This document shows, piece by piece, positions 9,201 to 17,239 of a DNA stretch of 64,000 nt. Position numbers and translations under genes: made by a program. Every line of letters begins with the position of its first letter. Position 1 is the stretch's first letter. The notes beneath the pieces were generated by a model that worked only from the letters and a program-made list of their open reading frames with translations, was not told where the DNA came from and searched no databases. Source of the DNA: Caballeronia megalochromosomata (GTDB lineage: Bacteria; Pseudomonadota; Gammaproteobacteria; Burkholderiales; Burkholderiaceae); NCBI GenBank assembly GCA_001580565.1, contig LRBF01000013.1, positions 124,001 to 188,000 on the forward strand. The letters run 5' to 3'.

Positions 9201-9816
9201 GCTGGTGAATGCGGCGGCTGGCAACGAAGCCATCGCGCGCGCCATCGCGATCTCGTTCTACAAGTTGCTCGCGGTGAAAGACGAATACGAAGTCGCGCGC
9301 CTGCACGCGGATCCGGCGTTTCGCGCCGCGCTCGGCGCGCAGTTCGAAGGCACGGCGGGTGACAGCTACACGGTGAAGTTCAACCTCGCGCCGCCGGCCC
9401 TATCGCATGGCGCGCCGAAGAAGAAGGTCTTCGGCCAGTGGATGTGGCCGGTATTCGGCGGCCTCGCAAAGATGCGCGCGCTGCGCGGCACCGCGTTCGA
9501 TGTCTTCGGCAGAACGCTCGAGCGACGCATGGAACGCCAGCTCGCCGACGACTTCGAGATCACGATGACGCGTGCCCTCGGCAAGCTCGACGCCGACAAC
9601 GCCGCCGACATCACGGCGCTCGCCGCATCGTTCGAGCGCGTGCGCGGCTACGGCCACGTGAAGCTCGCGAACGTCGCGATGGTCAAGCGCGGCGAACGCG
9701 ACATCGCCGCGCGCATCGGCATCGAAGCGGCGACGGGCGATGCGGTGCGCGCCTCCATCGATTCGATGAAGGGCGCGGCGTCGCTCAAGGGCATTCCGGT
9801 GGTCGTGGCGAAGTAG
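6250..9816 (+). CDS. fused indolepyruvate:ferredoxin oxidoreductase family protein
   Basis: 1188 residues, a single-chain fusion of the alpha and gamma parts. Order: N-terminal pyruvate-oxidoreductase core, a CSGCPHN segment near residue 443 followed by the thiamine-diphosphate-binding region (GIGCHFMASWMER), a ferredoxin-like CEGCGDCGVQSNC motif at residue 646 with additional cysteines (SSCNKDYSCVNGFC), a gamma-type Rossmann segment VTGVGGTGVVTVGA from about residue 737, and a long C-terminal extension typical of the fused form. It oxidatively decarboxylates aryl- or other 2-oxo acids to acyl-CoA. GGAG lies five bases before the ATG. An in-frame extension to 6142 has no such site and was not used. 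Confidence 0.92.
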   Translation: MNARVPADAFFPPALSDYQLSDNLSAIKGRIFLTGTQALVRLVLMQRERDRAANLNTAGFVSGYRGSPLGMVDQQLWKAKKLLASHDVRFLPAINEELGGTAVLGTQRVESDAERTVDGVFAMWYGKGPGVDRAGDALKHGNAYGSSPHGGVLVVAGDDHGCVSSSMPHQSDQTMISWHMPVVNPSNVADMLEFGLYGWALSRFSGAWVGFKAISETVESGSTVDLDAIRTDWQPPADFTPPPGGLHNRWPDLPSLTIEARLAAKIDAVRHFARANSIDKWIAPSPRANVGIVTCGKAHLDLMEALRRLELTVEDLDAAGVRIYKVGLSYPLETTRLETFVEGLSEVLVIEEKGPVIEQQIKDHLYNRVDGARPVVIGKNARDGAQLLSALGELRPSRVLPVFAEWLARHKPALDRRDKVVDLVAPHILSNVADAVKRTPYFCSGCPHNTSTKVPEGSVAQAGIGCHFMASWMERDTTGLIQMGGEGVDWASHSMFTKTPHVFQNLGDGTYFHSGILAIRQAVAAKANITYKILYNDAVAMTGGQPVDGSISVPQIARQVEAEGIALLVVVSDEPEKYQGHEDQFPRGTTFHHRGELDDVQRRLRDTPGVTVLIYDQTCAAEKRRRRKKGEFPDPDKRLFINEAVCEGCGDCGVQSNCLSVEPVETELGRKRRIDQSSCNKDYSCVNGFCPSFVTVEGAKLKKAEGHAFDPAELARRVDALPLPTGHLDQAPYDILVTGVGGTGVVTVGALISMAAHLEGKSASVLDFMGFAQKGGSVLSFVRFAATDALLNQVRIDTQQADLLLACDMVVGASPEALQTVRHDRTKIVVNTHAIPNASFVQNPEANLHADALLDKMRHAAGPDAHDAMRSCDAQALAQRFLGDTIGANILMLGFAWQLGLVPLSLAALMRAIELNNVAVAANKLAFSIGRLAASDMAALEALTAQVLAKRVTMDRMSLPELIGDREERLLAYGGSKYVQRYRKLVNAAAGNEAIARAIAISFYKLLAVKDEYEVARLHADPAFRAALGAQFEGTAGDSYTVKFNLAPPALSHGAPKKKVFGQWMWPVFGGLAKMRALRGTAFDVFGRTLERRMERQLADDFEITMTRALGKLDADNAADITALAASFERVRGYGHVKLANVAMVKRGERDIAARIGIEAATGDAVRASIDSMKGAASLKGIPVVVAK

Positions 9817-11136
9817 TTATTCGGCGTCGTCGTCGGGCAACCAGTCGATGTCGCCGCACAACACGCAGCGCTTGCCTTGCGCGCGCGTCTCCACGGAGAG
9901 CGTGACGCAAGGCATCGCCTCGTTGATCGACAGATACGGCTTCGTCACATGCACGCGCTCAGGGTCGCCGAGCGCCGCGCGGAAGTACGGGCGGCGCAGC
10001 CAGTTCGCGCCCTGCGCGTCGATGAGCGGCAAAAAGCGCGCCTCGTGCGCGGCGCGGTCCGCGCGCAGCACGACGTTGCGGCCCGTCTGCCTGCCGTTCT
10101 GATCGAGCAGGAAACAGCGCGCGGCGTTGTCGAGCGCGAGGAAGTTCCAGCACACTTCTTCGAGCGGCTCGCCCGCCGCGAGCCGCTCGGCGGCACGCTC
10201 GAACGCGCGGATATACGGCTGAAGCCGTGTCGCGACGCGGCGCTCGCGCGCCTCGGTCTGCAGGCGATAACGCTCGGTCAGCTCACCGATCACCGACTGC
10301 GCGTGCACGAAGTCCGCGAGCCCCGGATGCGGCCGCGCGAAGAAAAAGCCCTGCACGAAGTCCGCGCCGCTCGCGAGCGCGAGTTGCGCCTCGTGCTCGG
10401 TCTCGACGCCCTCGATCAGCACGAGCTTGCCCGCTTCATGCAGCAGCGACACGATGCCCGAGAGCACCGCCTCCATGTTCTGCCGCTGCTTGAGCGAGCG
10501 AGCCGACAGCGGCGCGTGCACGTTGTGGCCGGCGTGCGAGAGCATCACGCGATCGAGCTTGACGATGTCCGGGTCGAGCTGCCAGATGCGCTCGATGTTC
10601 GTGTGCCCCGCGCCGAAATCGTCGAGCGCGATGAGAAAGCCGTGATCGCGGAACTGCTGCACCGCGAGCGCGAGGCGCTCGACATCCTCCGCGCTTTGCT
10701 CCAGCACTTCGAGCACGACGCGGCGCGGCTCGATATTGAGGCGCTTGAGATTCGCGAGCAGCGCCGCCGCGTGATACGGCTCGGTGAGCGCGCCCGGATG
10801 CACGTTGAGAAACAGCCATTCGGTCTGCGCGCCGAGCATCTTGAAGTTTTCCAGATGCAGCGCCTGCGCGAGCCGGTCGATCAGCAATGCTTCGCCGACG
10901 CGCGATGCCTGCCCGAACACATCGAGCGGCGACACGGGCCGGTCGAGCGCGTCGTGCGCGCGCAGCAAGCCTTCGTACCCGACCGCGCGCATGTGCGACA
11001 GGCTGAAGACCGGCTGGAAGACGCTCGATAGCGTCAACTCGCCGTGCTCGACCGAATAGCGGTCGAAGCCCGATGTCACGCCGAGTTCGAAGGTGCGCGC
11101 GGAAACCGTCGCTTTTTCGGGATTTGCGATCACCAT
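9817..11136 (-). CDS. EAL-domain cyclic-di-GMP phosphodiesterase
   Basis: 439 residues from the ATG at 11136; the frame continues upstream to 11304 with weakly convincing sequence, so the start is uncertain. The EAL domain comes first: YEGLLR (EAL equivalent), LNVHPGAL (Asn ligand), LEVLEQ (Glu), ALDDFGAGHTNI (DDFG), IVKLDR (Lys), LIEGVETEHEA and GFFFARP are all present, so hydrolysis of c-di-GMP to pGpG is expected. After about residue 270 comes a helical linker and a Cache-like C-terminal module (RRPYFRAAL...KPYLSINEAMPCVTLSVET), a probable sensor. No membrane segment is visible. Its stop abuts the oxidoreductase stop directly (convergent). Confidence 0.88.
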   Translation of the reverse strand: MVIANPEKATVSARTFELGVTSGFDRYSVEHGELTLSSVFQPVFSLSHMRAVGYEGLLRAHDALDRPVSPLDVFGQASRVGEALLIDRLAQALHLENFKMLGAQTEWLFLNVHPGALTEPYHAAALLANLKRLNIEPRRVVLEVLEQSAEDVERLALAVQQFRDHGFLIALDDFGAGHTNIERIWQLDPDIVKLDRVMLSHAGHNVHAPLSARSLKQRQNMEAVLSGIVSLLHEAGKLVLIEGVETEHEAQLALASGADFVQGFFFARPHPGLADFVHAQSVIGELTERYRLQTEARERRVATRLQPYIRAFERAAERLAAGEPLEEVCWNFLALDNAARCFLLDQNGRQTGRNVVLRADRAAHEARFLPLIDAQGANWLRRPYFRAALGDPERVHVTKPYLSINEAMPCVTLSVETRAQGKRCVLCGDIDWLPDDDAE

Positions 11137-11415
11137 GCCGATGCCCCTGCCTTCAACGTCCGGCGCAACGCGCCCGGTTGCTTGCTGCCTTGCGGACGCG
11201 TGCCGGATCGGTCCCATACCATTTTCATAAGAACAGCCCTCGATGATCTTCGTCGGGAGTCTGTGTGTCCCGGTGGCTTTCGGTAAAGCAAGCTCCATGC
11301 GCACGGCGTGGCGCGATTCGTCGATGGTTTGCCCGGGGTGTGCACCTTCAGCAGGCTGGTTTTGCGTGCATGTGCACCGTTGTGGTGCTTGATGTCGTTT
11401 TTCGCTGGATCCCGG

Positions 11416-11652
11416 TTTCGTGTCGGTTTATTGGCGTTGCCCCTGTGCGGGGCGGCAGTCACTTTCTTTGCTGCTGCAAAGAAAGTAACCAAAGAAAGCA
11501 GCTTCTCCATCCAAAGTGCTTCACACCGGCCGCGGCACAGGCGATTGACCTAATGGCCCGGCAGTAGCGAGTGCCCTCAAAGGTCTCACCGGGCTTGGAT
11601 CGCGCACGGTCCGTCACATCGCGCCCCACAACAAACTGGTTCAGCACGAAAT
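11416..11652 (+). repeat. left arm of a long inverted repeat
   Basis: 237 bases that reappear in inverted orientation at 11760-11996. By hand alignment the outer 165 bases are about 90% identical, the inner 70 bases clearly less. The arm contains a GC-rich block (GTTGCCCCTGTGCGGGGCGGCA), a perfect hairpin at 11461-11486 and a GCGGCACAGGCGATTG block. The intergenic position and lack of convincing coding sequence point to a dispersed intergenic element of this bacterial group; I cannot test copy number from one window. Confidence 0.85.
11461..11486. other. perfect hairpin in the left arm
   Basis: ACTTTCTTTGC (11461-11471), loop TGCT, then GCAAAGAAAGT (11476-11486): an 11-bp perfect stem. It has no T-tract beyond the stem on either side, so it is not an ordinary terminator. 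Confidence 0.85.
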
Positions 11653-11759
11653 AGCTCCGGCCCGCTTCGCGGCCGACCGGTCAATCGGGTATCCGTGTGC
11701 TTCTTCTTCGTTGGTTTCCCTCGCATACCCCACGGCAGCGCGTAGCGCTGTGCCGAAAC
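11653..11759. other. spacer between the inverted-repeat arms
   Basis: 107 bases without a supported gene. It contains a small palindrome CAGCGCGTAGCGCTG and a GC-rich imperfect hairpin near 11660-11675. Reading frames crossing it merely translate the repeat. Confidence 0.6.
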
Positions 11760-11996
11760 ATTTCGTGCTGAACCAGCGCCCTTGGGGTACTAGCTTGTCA
11801 GACCGTGCGCGGTCCACGCCGCGTGAGTTTTGTGGGGGCACTCGCTACTGCCGGGCCATTCAGCCAATCGCCTGTGCCGCGGCCGGTGTGAGGCACTTTG
11901 GATGGGAAAGCTGCTTTCTTTGCCTACTTTCTTTGCAGCAGCAAAGAAAGTAGGTGCCGCCCCGCACAGGGGCAACGCTAATAAACCGACACGAAA
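11760..11996 (-). repeat. right arm of the long inverted repeat
   Basis: Inverted counterpart of 11416-11652, same length. Its outer end lies 80 bases upstream of the antiporter start, so any transcript entering the antiporter from further upstream must cross both arms, which could fold into a very large stem. An in-frame extension of the antiporter gene into this arm is an artefact of the repeat. Confidence 0.85.
11923..11954. other. perfect 14-bp hairpin in the right arm
   Basis: Stem 11923-11936 with 11941-11954 around a four-base AGCA loop, core CTACTTTCTTTGC / GCAAAGAAAGTAG. It is the counterpart of the 11461-11486 hairpin, three pairs longer. Where the arms differ here, both strands of the stem have changed so that pairing is retained, which hints at selection for the structure. 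Confidence 0.8.
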
Positions 11997-12076
11997 ACAG
12001 GCCATCCAAAGAAGCGCGAGCGAAAAAACAACCCAACCCCGGGCTAAACTTTCCCCTCGTCACCGCGCGCGCACAA

Positions 12077-13726
12077 ATGGAAATCGTCTTCACCGTCCTC
12101 ATTCTTCTGCTGGTCGTGGCGCTGTCGGGGTTCGGCCTGAGCCTGCTCCCGATCAAGCTGCCCCTGCCGCTCATCCAGATCGCGATCGGCGCGTGCCTCG
12201 CGTGGCCGGGCTTCGCGCTGCACGTCACGTTCGATCCCGATCTCTTCATGCTGCTCTTCATCCCGCCGCTGCTGTTCGCCGACGGCTGGCGCATTCCGAA
12301 GCGCGAGCTCTACATGCAGCGGCGCGCGATCCTCATGCTCGCGCTCGGGCTCGTGTTCATCACCGTCGGCGTGCTCGGCTATTTCCTGCACGCGATGATT
12401 CCGACGATGCCGCTGCCCGTCGCGTTCGCGCTCGCCGCCGTGCTCTCGCCGACCGACGCCGTCGCCCTCACCGGCATCGCCGGGCGCAACCGGATTCCAG
12501 CGAACCTGATGCATATCCTCGAAGGCGAGGCGCTGATGAACGACGCGTCCGGCCTCGTCGCGCTGAAATTCGCAATCGCCGCCGCGCTGACCGGCGTGTT
12601 CTCGCTGCGCGACGCAACCATCAGCTTTTTCATCATCGCGGCGGGCGGGATCGTGATCGGCGCGGCGATCAGTTGGGCCGTCACCGAGATTCCATCGCGT
12701 CTTCTGAAATTCTCCGAGGACGACGACCCGGCCGCGGGCGTGATCCTCACGATCCTGATTCCGTTCGCCTCGTATGTCGTGGCCGAGCATGTGGGCTGCT
12801 CGGGCATTCTGGCGGCGGTGTCGGCGGGCATGATGATGAACATCCAGAGCCTGCGCGAAGGCATTCCGAGCGCGGTGCGCGTGCGCATGACGAGCACGTG
12901 GACGATGATCGAGTTCGTCTTCAACGGCATGGTGTTCATCCTGCTCGGGCTGCAGTTTCCGCACATCCTCGGACAGGCGCTGATCGAGGCGCATCACGAC
13001 AGCGACGCGCAAGTGGGCCTCCTGATCGGCTATATCTTCGCGACGCTCGTCGCGCTTTACTCGCTGCGCTTCGTCTGGGTGTATTCGCTGCGCTGGGTCG
13101 CGGCGCGCAAGACCGCGAAACGCGGCCTCGACAGCGCCGCGCCCGGCTTTCGCACGCTCGCGCTGACGACGATCGGCGGCGTGCGCGGCGCCGTGACGCT
13201 CGCGGGCGTGCTGTCATTGCCCGTGACGCTGGCCGGGCGCGATCTGGCGATCTTCATCGCGTCGGCGGTGATTCTGGTGTCGCTGCTCATCGCGGTCGTG
13301 GGCTTGCCGCTGATGCTGCGCGGCATCGAGCGCGAAAAGAATCCGCACGCGGCGGAGGAGCGCATGGCGCGCCGCCGCGCGGCGCAGGCGGCGATCCGGG
13401 CGATCGACGACACGCACGACGAACTCATCGAGCAGATGGATGAAGCCGCGTCCGCGCGCTGCGCCGACTCGACCGCGCGCGTGATGGGCATGTATCGCAG
13501 ACGGCTGGCATCGCTCGGCGACGAAGAAGCGCCGCGCGTGGCGGCAAAGAAGAGCGAGATGGTGGAGACGCGGCTGAAGATGGCGGCGCTGCGGGCCGAG
13601 CGGGCGGAGTTGCTGCGGCTGCGCGCCTTGCAGGATATCAACGACGAAACGTTGAACAAGCTGATGCGGGAGATCGATTTGTCGGAGACGGCGATCGTAA
13701 ACCGCAAGCGCGGGACTACGTCGTAA
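12077..13726 (+). CDS. Na+/H+ antiporter, CPA1 family
   Basis: 549 residues. About the first 410 form a dozen hydrophobic segments typical of monovalent cation:proton antiporter-1 transporters. SPTDAVALTGIAG and EGEALMNDASGLVALKF contain the conserved acidic residues, including the ND pair of the ion-binding site. The final ~130 residues are a charged, helical cytoplasmic tail rich in Arg, Ala and Glu. The start at 12077 (MEIVFTVLILLLVVAL) places the first membrane helix at the N-terminus; an upstream extension runs into the inverted repeat. The role is exchange of Na+ or K+ for protons in pH and salt balance. Confidence 0.88.
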   Translation: MEIVFTVLILLLVVALSGFGLSLLPIKLPLPLIQIAIGACLAWPGFALHVTFDPDLFMLLFIPPLLFADGWRIPKRELYMQRRAILMLALGLVFITVGVLGYFLHAMIPTMPLPVAFALAAVLSPTDAVALTGIAGRNRIPANLMHILEGEALMNDASGLVALKFAIAAALTGVFSLRDATISFFIIAAGGIVIGAAISWAVTEIPSRLLKFSEDDDPAAGVILTILIPFASYVVAEHVGCSGILAAVSAGMMMNIQSLREGIPSAVRVRMTSTWTMIEFVFNGMVFILLGLQFPHILGQALIEAHHDSDAQVGLLIGYIFATLVALYSLRFVWVYSLRWVAARKTAKRGLDSAAPGFRTLALTTIGGVRGAVTLAGVLSLPVTLAGRDLAIFIASAVILVSLLIAVVGLPLMLRGIEREKNPHAAEERMARRRAAQAAIRAIDDTHDELIEQMDEAASARCADSTARVMGMYRRRLASLGDEEAPRVAAKKSEMVETRLKMAALRAERAELLRLRALQDINDETLNKLMREIDLSETAIVNRKRGTTS

Positions 13727-13729
13727 TGC

Positions 13730-13763
13730 GTCCGCTCGTGCATTCGTCGAAGCACGAGCGGAC
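13730..13763. terminator. hairpin between convergent genes, probable shared terminator
   Basis: GTCCGCTCGTGC (13730-13741) pairs perfectly with GCACGAGCGGAC (13752-13763), a 12-bp stem with a ten-base loop, sitting between the convergent antiporter and permease stops. There is no T-tract, so termination may be weak or need Rho. Confidence 0.5.
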
Positions 13764-13777
13764 AAACGCGAATCGGC

Positions 13778-15079
13778 TCAGATCACGTCCGACCCACGCC
13801 GGCGCAGCAGCGCATAAAGGATGATCGCCCCGAACGTAGCCGTCCCGATGCCGCCGAGCGCGAACCCGCCGAGCTTCAGCGTGAAATCGCCGGTGCCGAG
13901 CACGAGCGTGACAGCCGCGACGATCAGGTTGCGGTTATCCGAAAAGTTCACCTTGTTGACGACCCAGATGCGCGCGCCGGTCACCGCGATCAACCCGAAC
14001 ACGACGATGGACACGCCGCCCAGAACCGGACCCGGAATCGTCTGAATGAGCGCGCCGAACTTCGGCGAAAACCCGAGCACGATCGCGAACAGCGCCGCGA
14101 CCACGAACACGAGCGTCGAATAGATCTTCGTGACGGCCATCACGCCGATATTTTCCGCATACGTCGTCACGCCGGTGCCGCCGGCGAAACCGGAAGCGAT
14201 CGTCGCCAGCCCGTCGCCGATGAACGCGCGGCCGATGTACTTGTCGAGGCTCTTGCCCGTCATCGCGCCGACGGCCTTGATGTGCCCGAGATTCTCCGCG
14301 ACGAGAATGATCGCGACCGGCGCGATCAGCGTCATCGCCGGGGCTTCGAACACGGGCGCGGTGAAATGCGGCATGCCGAACCACGCGGCGTTCGCGACGA
14401 TCGCAAAATCCACCGGCTTGCCCATGCCCATGCCGTTGGTCAGCACCGCATAGATGGCGTACGCGATCGCGAGGCCGATCAGGATCAGCAGGCGCTGCGC
14501 CATGCCGCGCGCGAACACCGCGACGCCGCCCACGCACAGCACAGTGACGAGCGCCATCCACGATTCGAAGCTGCTTCCCATCACGCCCTTCACGGCGATC
14601 GGCGCGAGATTCAGCCCGATCACGCAGACGATCGCGCCCGTGACGACCGGCGGCATCATCGTTTCGATCCACTTCGTGCCGACCGCCGCGACGATCAGGC
14701 CGATGATCGTGTAAGCCACGCCGCACGCGATGATCCCGCCGAGCGCGACCGGAATGTTGAGGTTCGGGCCATGACCGCCGTATCCCGTCACCGCGATCAC
14801 GAGCCCGATGAACGCGAAGCTCGAACCGAGATAGCTCGGCACGCGCCCGCCGACCAGCACGAAGAACAGTAGCGTGCCGATGCCCGACATGAAGATGCAC
14901 AGATTGGGATCGAAGCCCATCAACAGCGGGGCGAGCACGGTCGAGCCGAACATCGCGACGACGTGCTGAATGCCCATCGCGATCATCTGCGGCCAGGCGA
15001 GGCGCTCGTCGGGCGCGACGACGCGCCCCTCCTGGGCATCCGGCTGAACCGGCCAGCGCGGGAAATAGGAATCGGACAT
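13778..15079 (-). CDS. NCS2-family uracil/xanthine permease (UraA/RutG-like)
   Basis: 433 residues with about 14 hydrophobic segments, as in NCS2 nucleobase:cation symporters. Diagnostic stretches are FGSTVLAPLLMGFDPNL near the start, LVAENLGHIKAVGAMTG with the substrate-contacting Glu, and GGTGVTTYAENIGVMAVT, the second conserved acidic motif. The overall pattern resembles the uracil/thymine branch more than the xanthine/urate branch. It imports nucleobases across the inner membrane. It is monocistronic and converges on the antiporter; the 160-base spacer upstream to the chemoreceptor stop should hold its promoter. Confidence 0.88.
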   Translation of the reverse strand: MSDSYFPRWPVQPDAQEGRVVAPDERLAWPQMIAMGIQHVVAMFGSTVLAPLLMGFDPNLCIFMSGIGTLLFFVLVGGRVPSYLGSSFAFIGLVIAVTGYGGHGPNLNIPVALGGIIACGVAYTIIGLIVAAVGTKWIETMMPPVVTGAIVCVIGLNLAPIAVKGVMGSSFESWMALVTVLCVGGVAVFARGMAQRLLILIGLAIAYAIYAVLTNGMGMGKPVDFAIVANAAWFGMPHFTAPVFEAPAMTLIAPVAIILVAENLGHIKAVGAMTGKSLDKYIGRAFIGDGLATIASGFAGGTGVTTYAENIGVMAVTKIYSTLVFVVAALFAIVLGFSPKFGALIQTIPGPVLGGVSIVVFGLIAVTGARIWVVNKVNFSDNRNLIVAAVTLVLGTGDFTLKLGGFALGGIGTATFGAIILYALLRRRGSDVI

Positions 15080-15241
15080 CGGCGGGGCTCCTTCTCGGGC
15101 GGTGAGGCGCCGTCCGTGCGGCGCGCGTGATCTGAAAAAACAGGCGCGAGTGTACGGAGCGGGCTCTCGGGTGGCAAGCGAGCCGATATTACGTCCGTTT
15201 GGCCGACCCTTGCCCGCGCCGTGTCACGCGCGTCCCGCCCT

Positions 15242-16801
15242 TCAGACGCCGCGCTCCAGCTCGAAAACCGCGACCGCGTGCTTAAGTTGCTCCGCCTGAT
15301 CGGCCATCGCGCCCGCGGCGGCCGCCGCCTGCTCGACGAGCGCCGCGTTCTGCTGCGTCACCTCGTCCATCTGGGCGACGGCGCGGTTCACCTGCTCGAT
15401 GCCCGCGCTCTGCTCGTGCGAAGCCGACGAAATCTGCGCCATGATGTCCGTCACGCGCTGCACGGCCTGCGTGACGTCGGCCATCGTTGCGCCGGCGCGT
15501 TCGGCAAGGGCCGCGCCGCTGTCCACGCGCGCCGTCGACGCCTCGATCAGCTCCTTGATTTCCTTCGCCGACATCGCGCTGCGCTGCGCGAGCGAGCGCA
15601 CTTCGCCCGCGACCACCGCGAAGCCGCGCCCTTCCTCGCCGGCGCGCGCCGCTTCCACGGCGGCGTTCAGCGCGAGAATATTGGTCTGGAAAGCGATGCC
15701 CTCGATCACGGCGATGATGTCCGTCATGCGCTTGGAGCCCGACGCCAGTTCGCGCATGTTGTCCACCACTTCGCCGACGAGTTCGCTGCCGCGCGCCGAC
15801 ACATCCGACGCGCCGCGCGCGAGGCCGCTCGCCTCGTCCGCATTGCTCGCGTTCTGTTTCACGGTCTGCGTGAGCTGCTCCATGCTCGACGCGGTCTCTT
15901 CCAGCGAGGCCGCCTGCTCTTCGGTGCGCTGCGACAGATCGGTGTTGCCCTGCGCGATTTCGCGCGACGCGAACAGAATCGACTCGCTCGAATGGCGAAT
16001 CCCGCCGACGATATCCGCGAGCTTCGTGCTCATGTTGCCGAGGCTCGCGAGCATGCTGCTGTCGTCGCCGGGGCGCGTGGCGACGCGCGTCGTCAGGTCG
16101 CCGCGCGCGATGCGGTCGGCGATATCCGCCGCGTACGCCGGCTCGCCGCCGAGCTGCGCGGAAAGACGCCGCCCGATCAGCACCGCGAGCAGCGCGCCCG
16201 CGACCATCGCGCCGAACACGAGTGCGAGCATGACGACGCGCATCGTTTCGTATTCCGATGCCGCGTCGCGACGGGCATCGGTCGCGCGCTTGCGTTTGAA
16301 GTCGGCGAGACGTTCCAGCGAATCGCGCGCCTTTTCGCTCGCGGCGATCGCGCGCGCGATGAGACCCATCTGGTCGACGTCGACCGGCATCGGCTTCTTG
16401 CCCATCTGCATGAGCACGATGTCTTCCCACGCGGCCACCGACTGGTTCGCCGCCTCGTAGAGCGCGATGCTCTCGGCGGAGCGCATCGTCGGGCGAAGGC
16501 GCTCGAACGCGCGGTGCATGCTGTCGAGCGACGCCGACATGCCTTCCTTCAGCTTCTCCTTGCCCGCATCGTCGGCGAAGGTGAGGTTGGCGGCGGCGAG
16601 ATCCGTGTTGAGCTTGTGCTTGTTGACTTCCTCGACCCAATAGAGGCCGTCCATATGACGTTCGCCGATTTCCTCGATCAGGCCGTTCATCTTCGCGAGC
16701 GAAATCACGCCGGTGGCGCCCACGCAAGCGGTGAACAGAATCACGACCGCGAAAGACAGCAACAGCTTGCTGAGCACGGACAGGCGATCAAACCATTTCA
16801 T
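15242..16801 (-). CDS. methyl-accepting chemotaxis protein
   Basis: 519 residues. A membrane helix (about 11-32), a periplasmic four-helix-bundle ligand domain, a second helix (about 195-215, [20 protein letters not shown]), a HAMP linker and the cytoplasmic signalling domain are all visible. The signalling hairpin tip reads [23 protein letters not shown], the invariant receptor signature. The start at 16801 is preferred because GAGGAGA lies just upstream and the membrane helix is then N-terminal. It senses an unknown ligand and signals through CheA/CheW, which are not encoded here. Confidence 0.93.
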   Translation of the reverse strand: MKWFDRLSVLSKLLLSFAVVILFTACVGATGVISLAKMNGLIEEIGERHMDGLYWVEEVNKHKLNTDLAAANLTFADDAGKEKLKEGMSASLDSMHRAFERLRPTMRSAESIALYEAANQSVAAWEDIVLMQMGKKPMPVDVDQMGLIARAIAASEKARDSLERLADFKRKRATDARRDAASEYETMRVVMLALVFGAMVAGALLAVLIGRRLSAQLGGEPAYAADIADRIARGDLTTRVATRPGDDSSMLASLGNMSTKLADIVGGIRHSSESILFASREIAQGNTDLSQRTEEQAASLEETASSMEQLTQTVKQNASNADEASGLARGASDVSARGSELVGEVVDNMRELASGSKRMTDIIAVIEGIAFQTNILALNAAVEAARAGEEGRGFAVVAGEVRSLAQRSAMSAKEIKELIEASTARVDSGAALAERAGATMADVTQAVQRVTDIMAQISSASHEQSAGIEQVNRAVAQMDEVTQQNAALVEQAAAAAGAMADQAEQLKHAVAVFELERGV

Positions 16802-17004
16802 CGATGTCTCCTCTGTCACGCCCCGCGGACGACGCCCGCGGACGGCGTGGCGCAAACTCCGGTTCGCGCACAGAGTGGCATTACGGCGCTCGTCTCGATT
16901 TTCTTGAGCGCGTATGCGGGAGATAACGTCCTGAGGATGAGCGTTGAAATACCGGCGAAAGACCGAGACAGGGCGGCCGAAAGAAATCCGCAGATTGCTG
17001 CCTA
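16802..17004. other. intergenic region upstream of the chemoreceptor
   Basis: No gene is supported in this stretch. It should contain the chemoreceptor promoter on the minus strand. A weak plus-strand frame through here has no ribosome-binding site and ends inside the candidate small RNA. Confidence 0.5.
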
Positions 17005-17033
17005 TTGGCAGACAAACTAGGCGAATTCTTAAT
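17005..17033 (+). promoter_or_regulatory. predicted promoter of the candidate small RNA
   Basis: TTGGCA (17005-17010, five of six -35 matches), a 17-base spacer, and CTTAAT (17028-17033, four of six -10 matches) predict a transcript beginning near 17040. Confidence 0.4.
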
Positions 17034-17039
17034 TGGGAG

Positions 17040-17162
17040 TTTTCTTATTCAGGCGCACACCTTTGCAACGTATGCTTAATCCATGCGTGTTCCATGTACG
17101 CGCATGTCGTTGCAACTCTCCGATTACCGCCCTTGGCACCCGGCTTGGGCGGTTCTTTTTTG
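17040..17162 (+). ncRNA. candidate small RNA with intrinsic terminator
   Basis: Predicted transcript of about 120 bases. A long stem pairs TTGCAACG (17063-17070) with CGTTGCAA (17108-17115), continues through a small internal loop with ATGC (17072-17075)/GCAT (17102-17105), and is capped by GCGT (17085-17088)/ACGC (17098-17101). Eleven bases later comes a terminator stem with a T-tract. No protein-coding gene on the plus strand precedes this terminator, so a free-standing RNA is the simplest reading. It does not match a family I can name. A competing small frame beginning at 17083 runs through the terminator. Confidence 0.45.
17127..17162 (+). terminator. intrinsic terminator of the candidate small RNA
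   Basis: CCGCCC (17127-17132) pairs with GGGCGG (17147-17152), followed by TTCTTTTTTG. The orientation is plus, opposite to both flanking genes. Confidence 0.6.
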
Positions 17163-17207
17163 CGCGCTCGCTTTTGCCGTCGATGTGTTTCTGATCGCGT
17201 CGATCGC

Positions 17208-17228
17208 CGCCCGGGTTTCGCCCGGGCG
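17208..17228 (-). terminator. GC-rich hairpin just downstream of regA
   Basis: CGCCCGGG (17208-17215) pairs with CCCGGGCG (17221-17228) around a five-base loop, starting 11 bases past the regA stop. There is no clear T-tract, so it may be a weak terminator or protect the 3' end. Confidence 0.4.
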
Positions 17229-17239
17229 TGGTCTTGCTT

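Noticed and set aside
6493-9306. 937-codon minus-strand frame opposite the oxidoreductase gene
   Set aside because: Antisense shadow of a clear plus-strand gene; Arg/His/Asp-rich with no domain; caused by high GC3.
11265-12005. Several short frames within the inverted repeat
   Set aside because: All encode the same repeat translation (PLCGAA...FFAAAKKV type) in different frames; no ribosome-binding sites.
11954-12076. Upstream extension of the antiporter gene
   Set aside because: It translates the inverted repeat; the first membrane helix and natural start are at 12077.
15221-17020. 599-codon plus-strand frame over the chemoreceptor
   Set aside because: Antisense of an unambiguous chemotaxis receptor; composition is that of a shadow frame.
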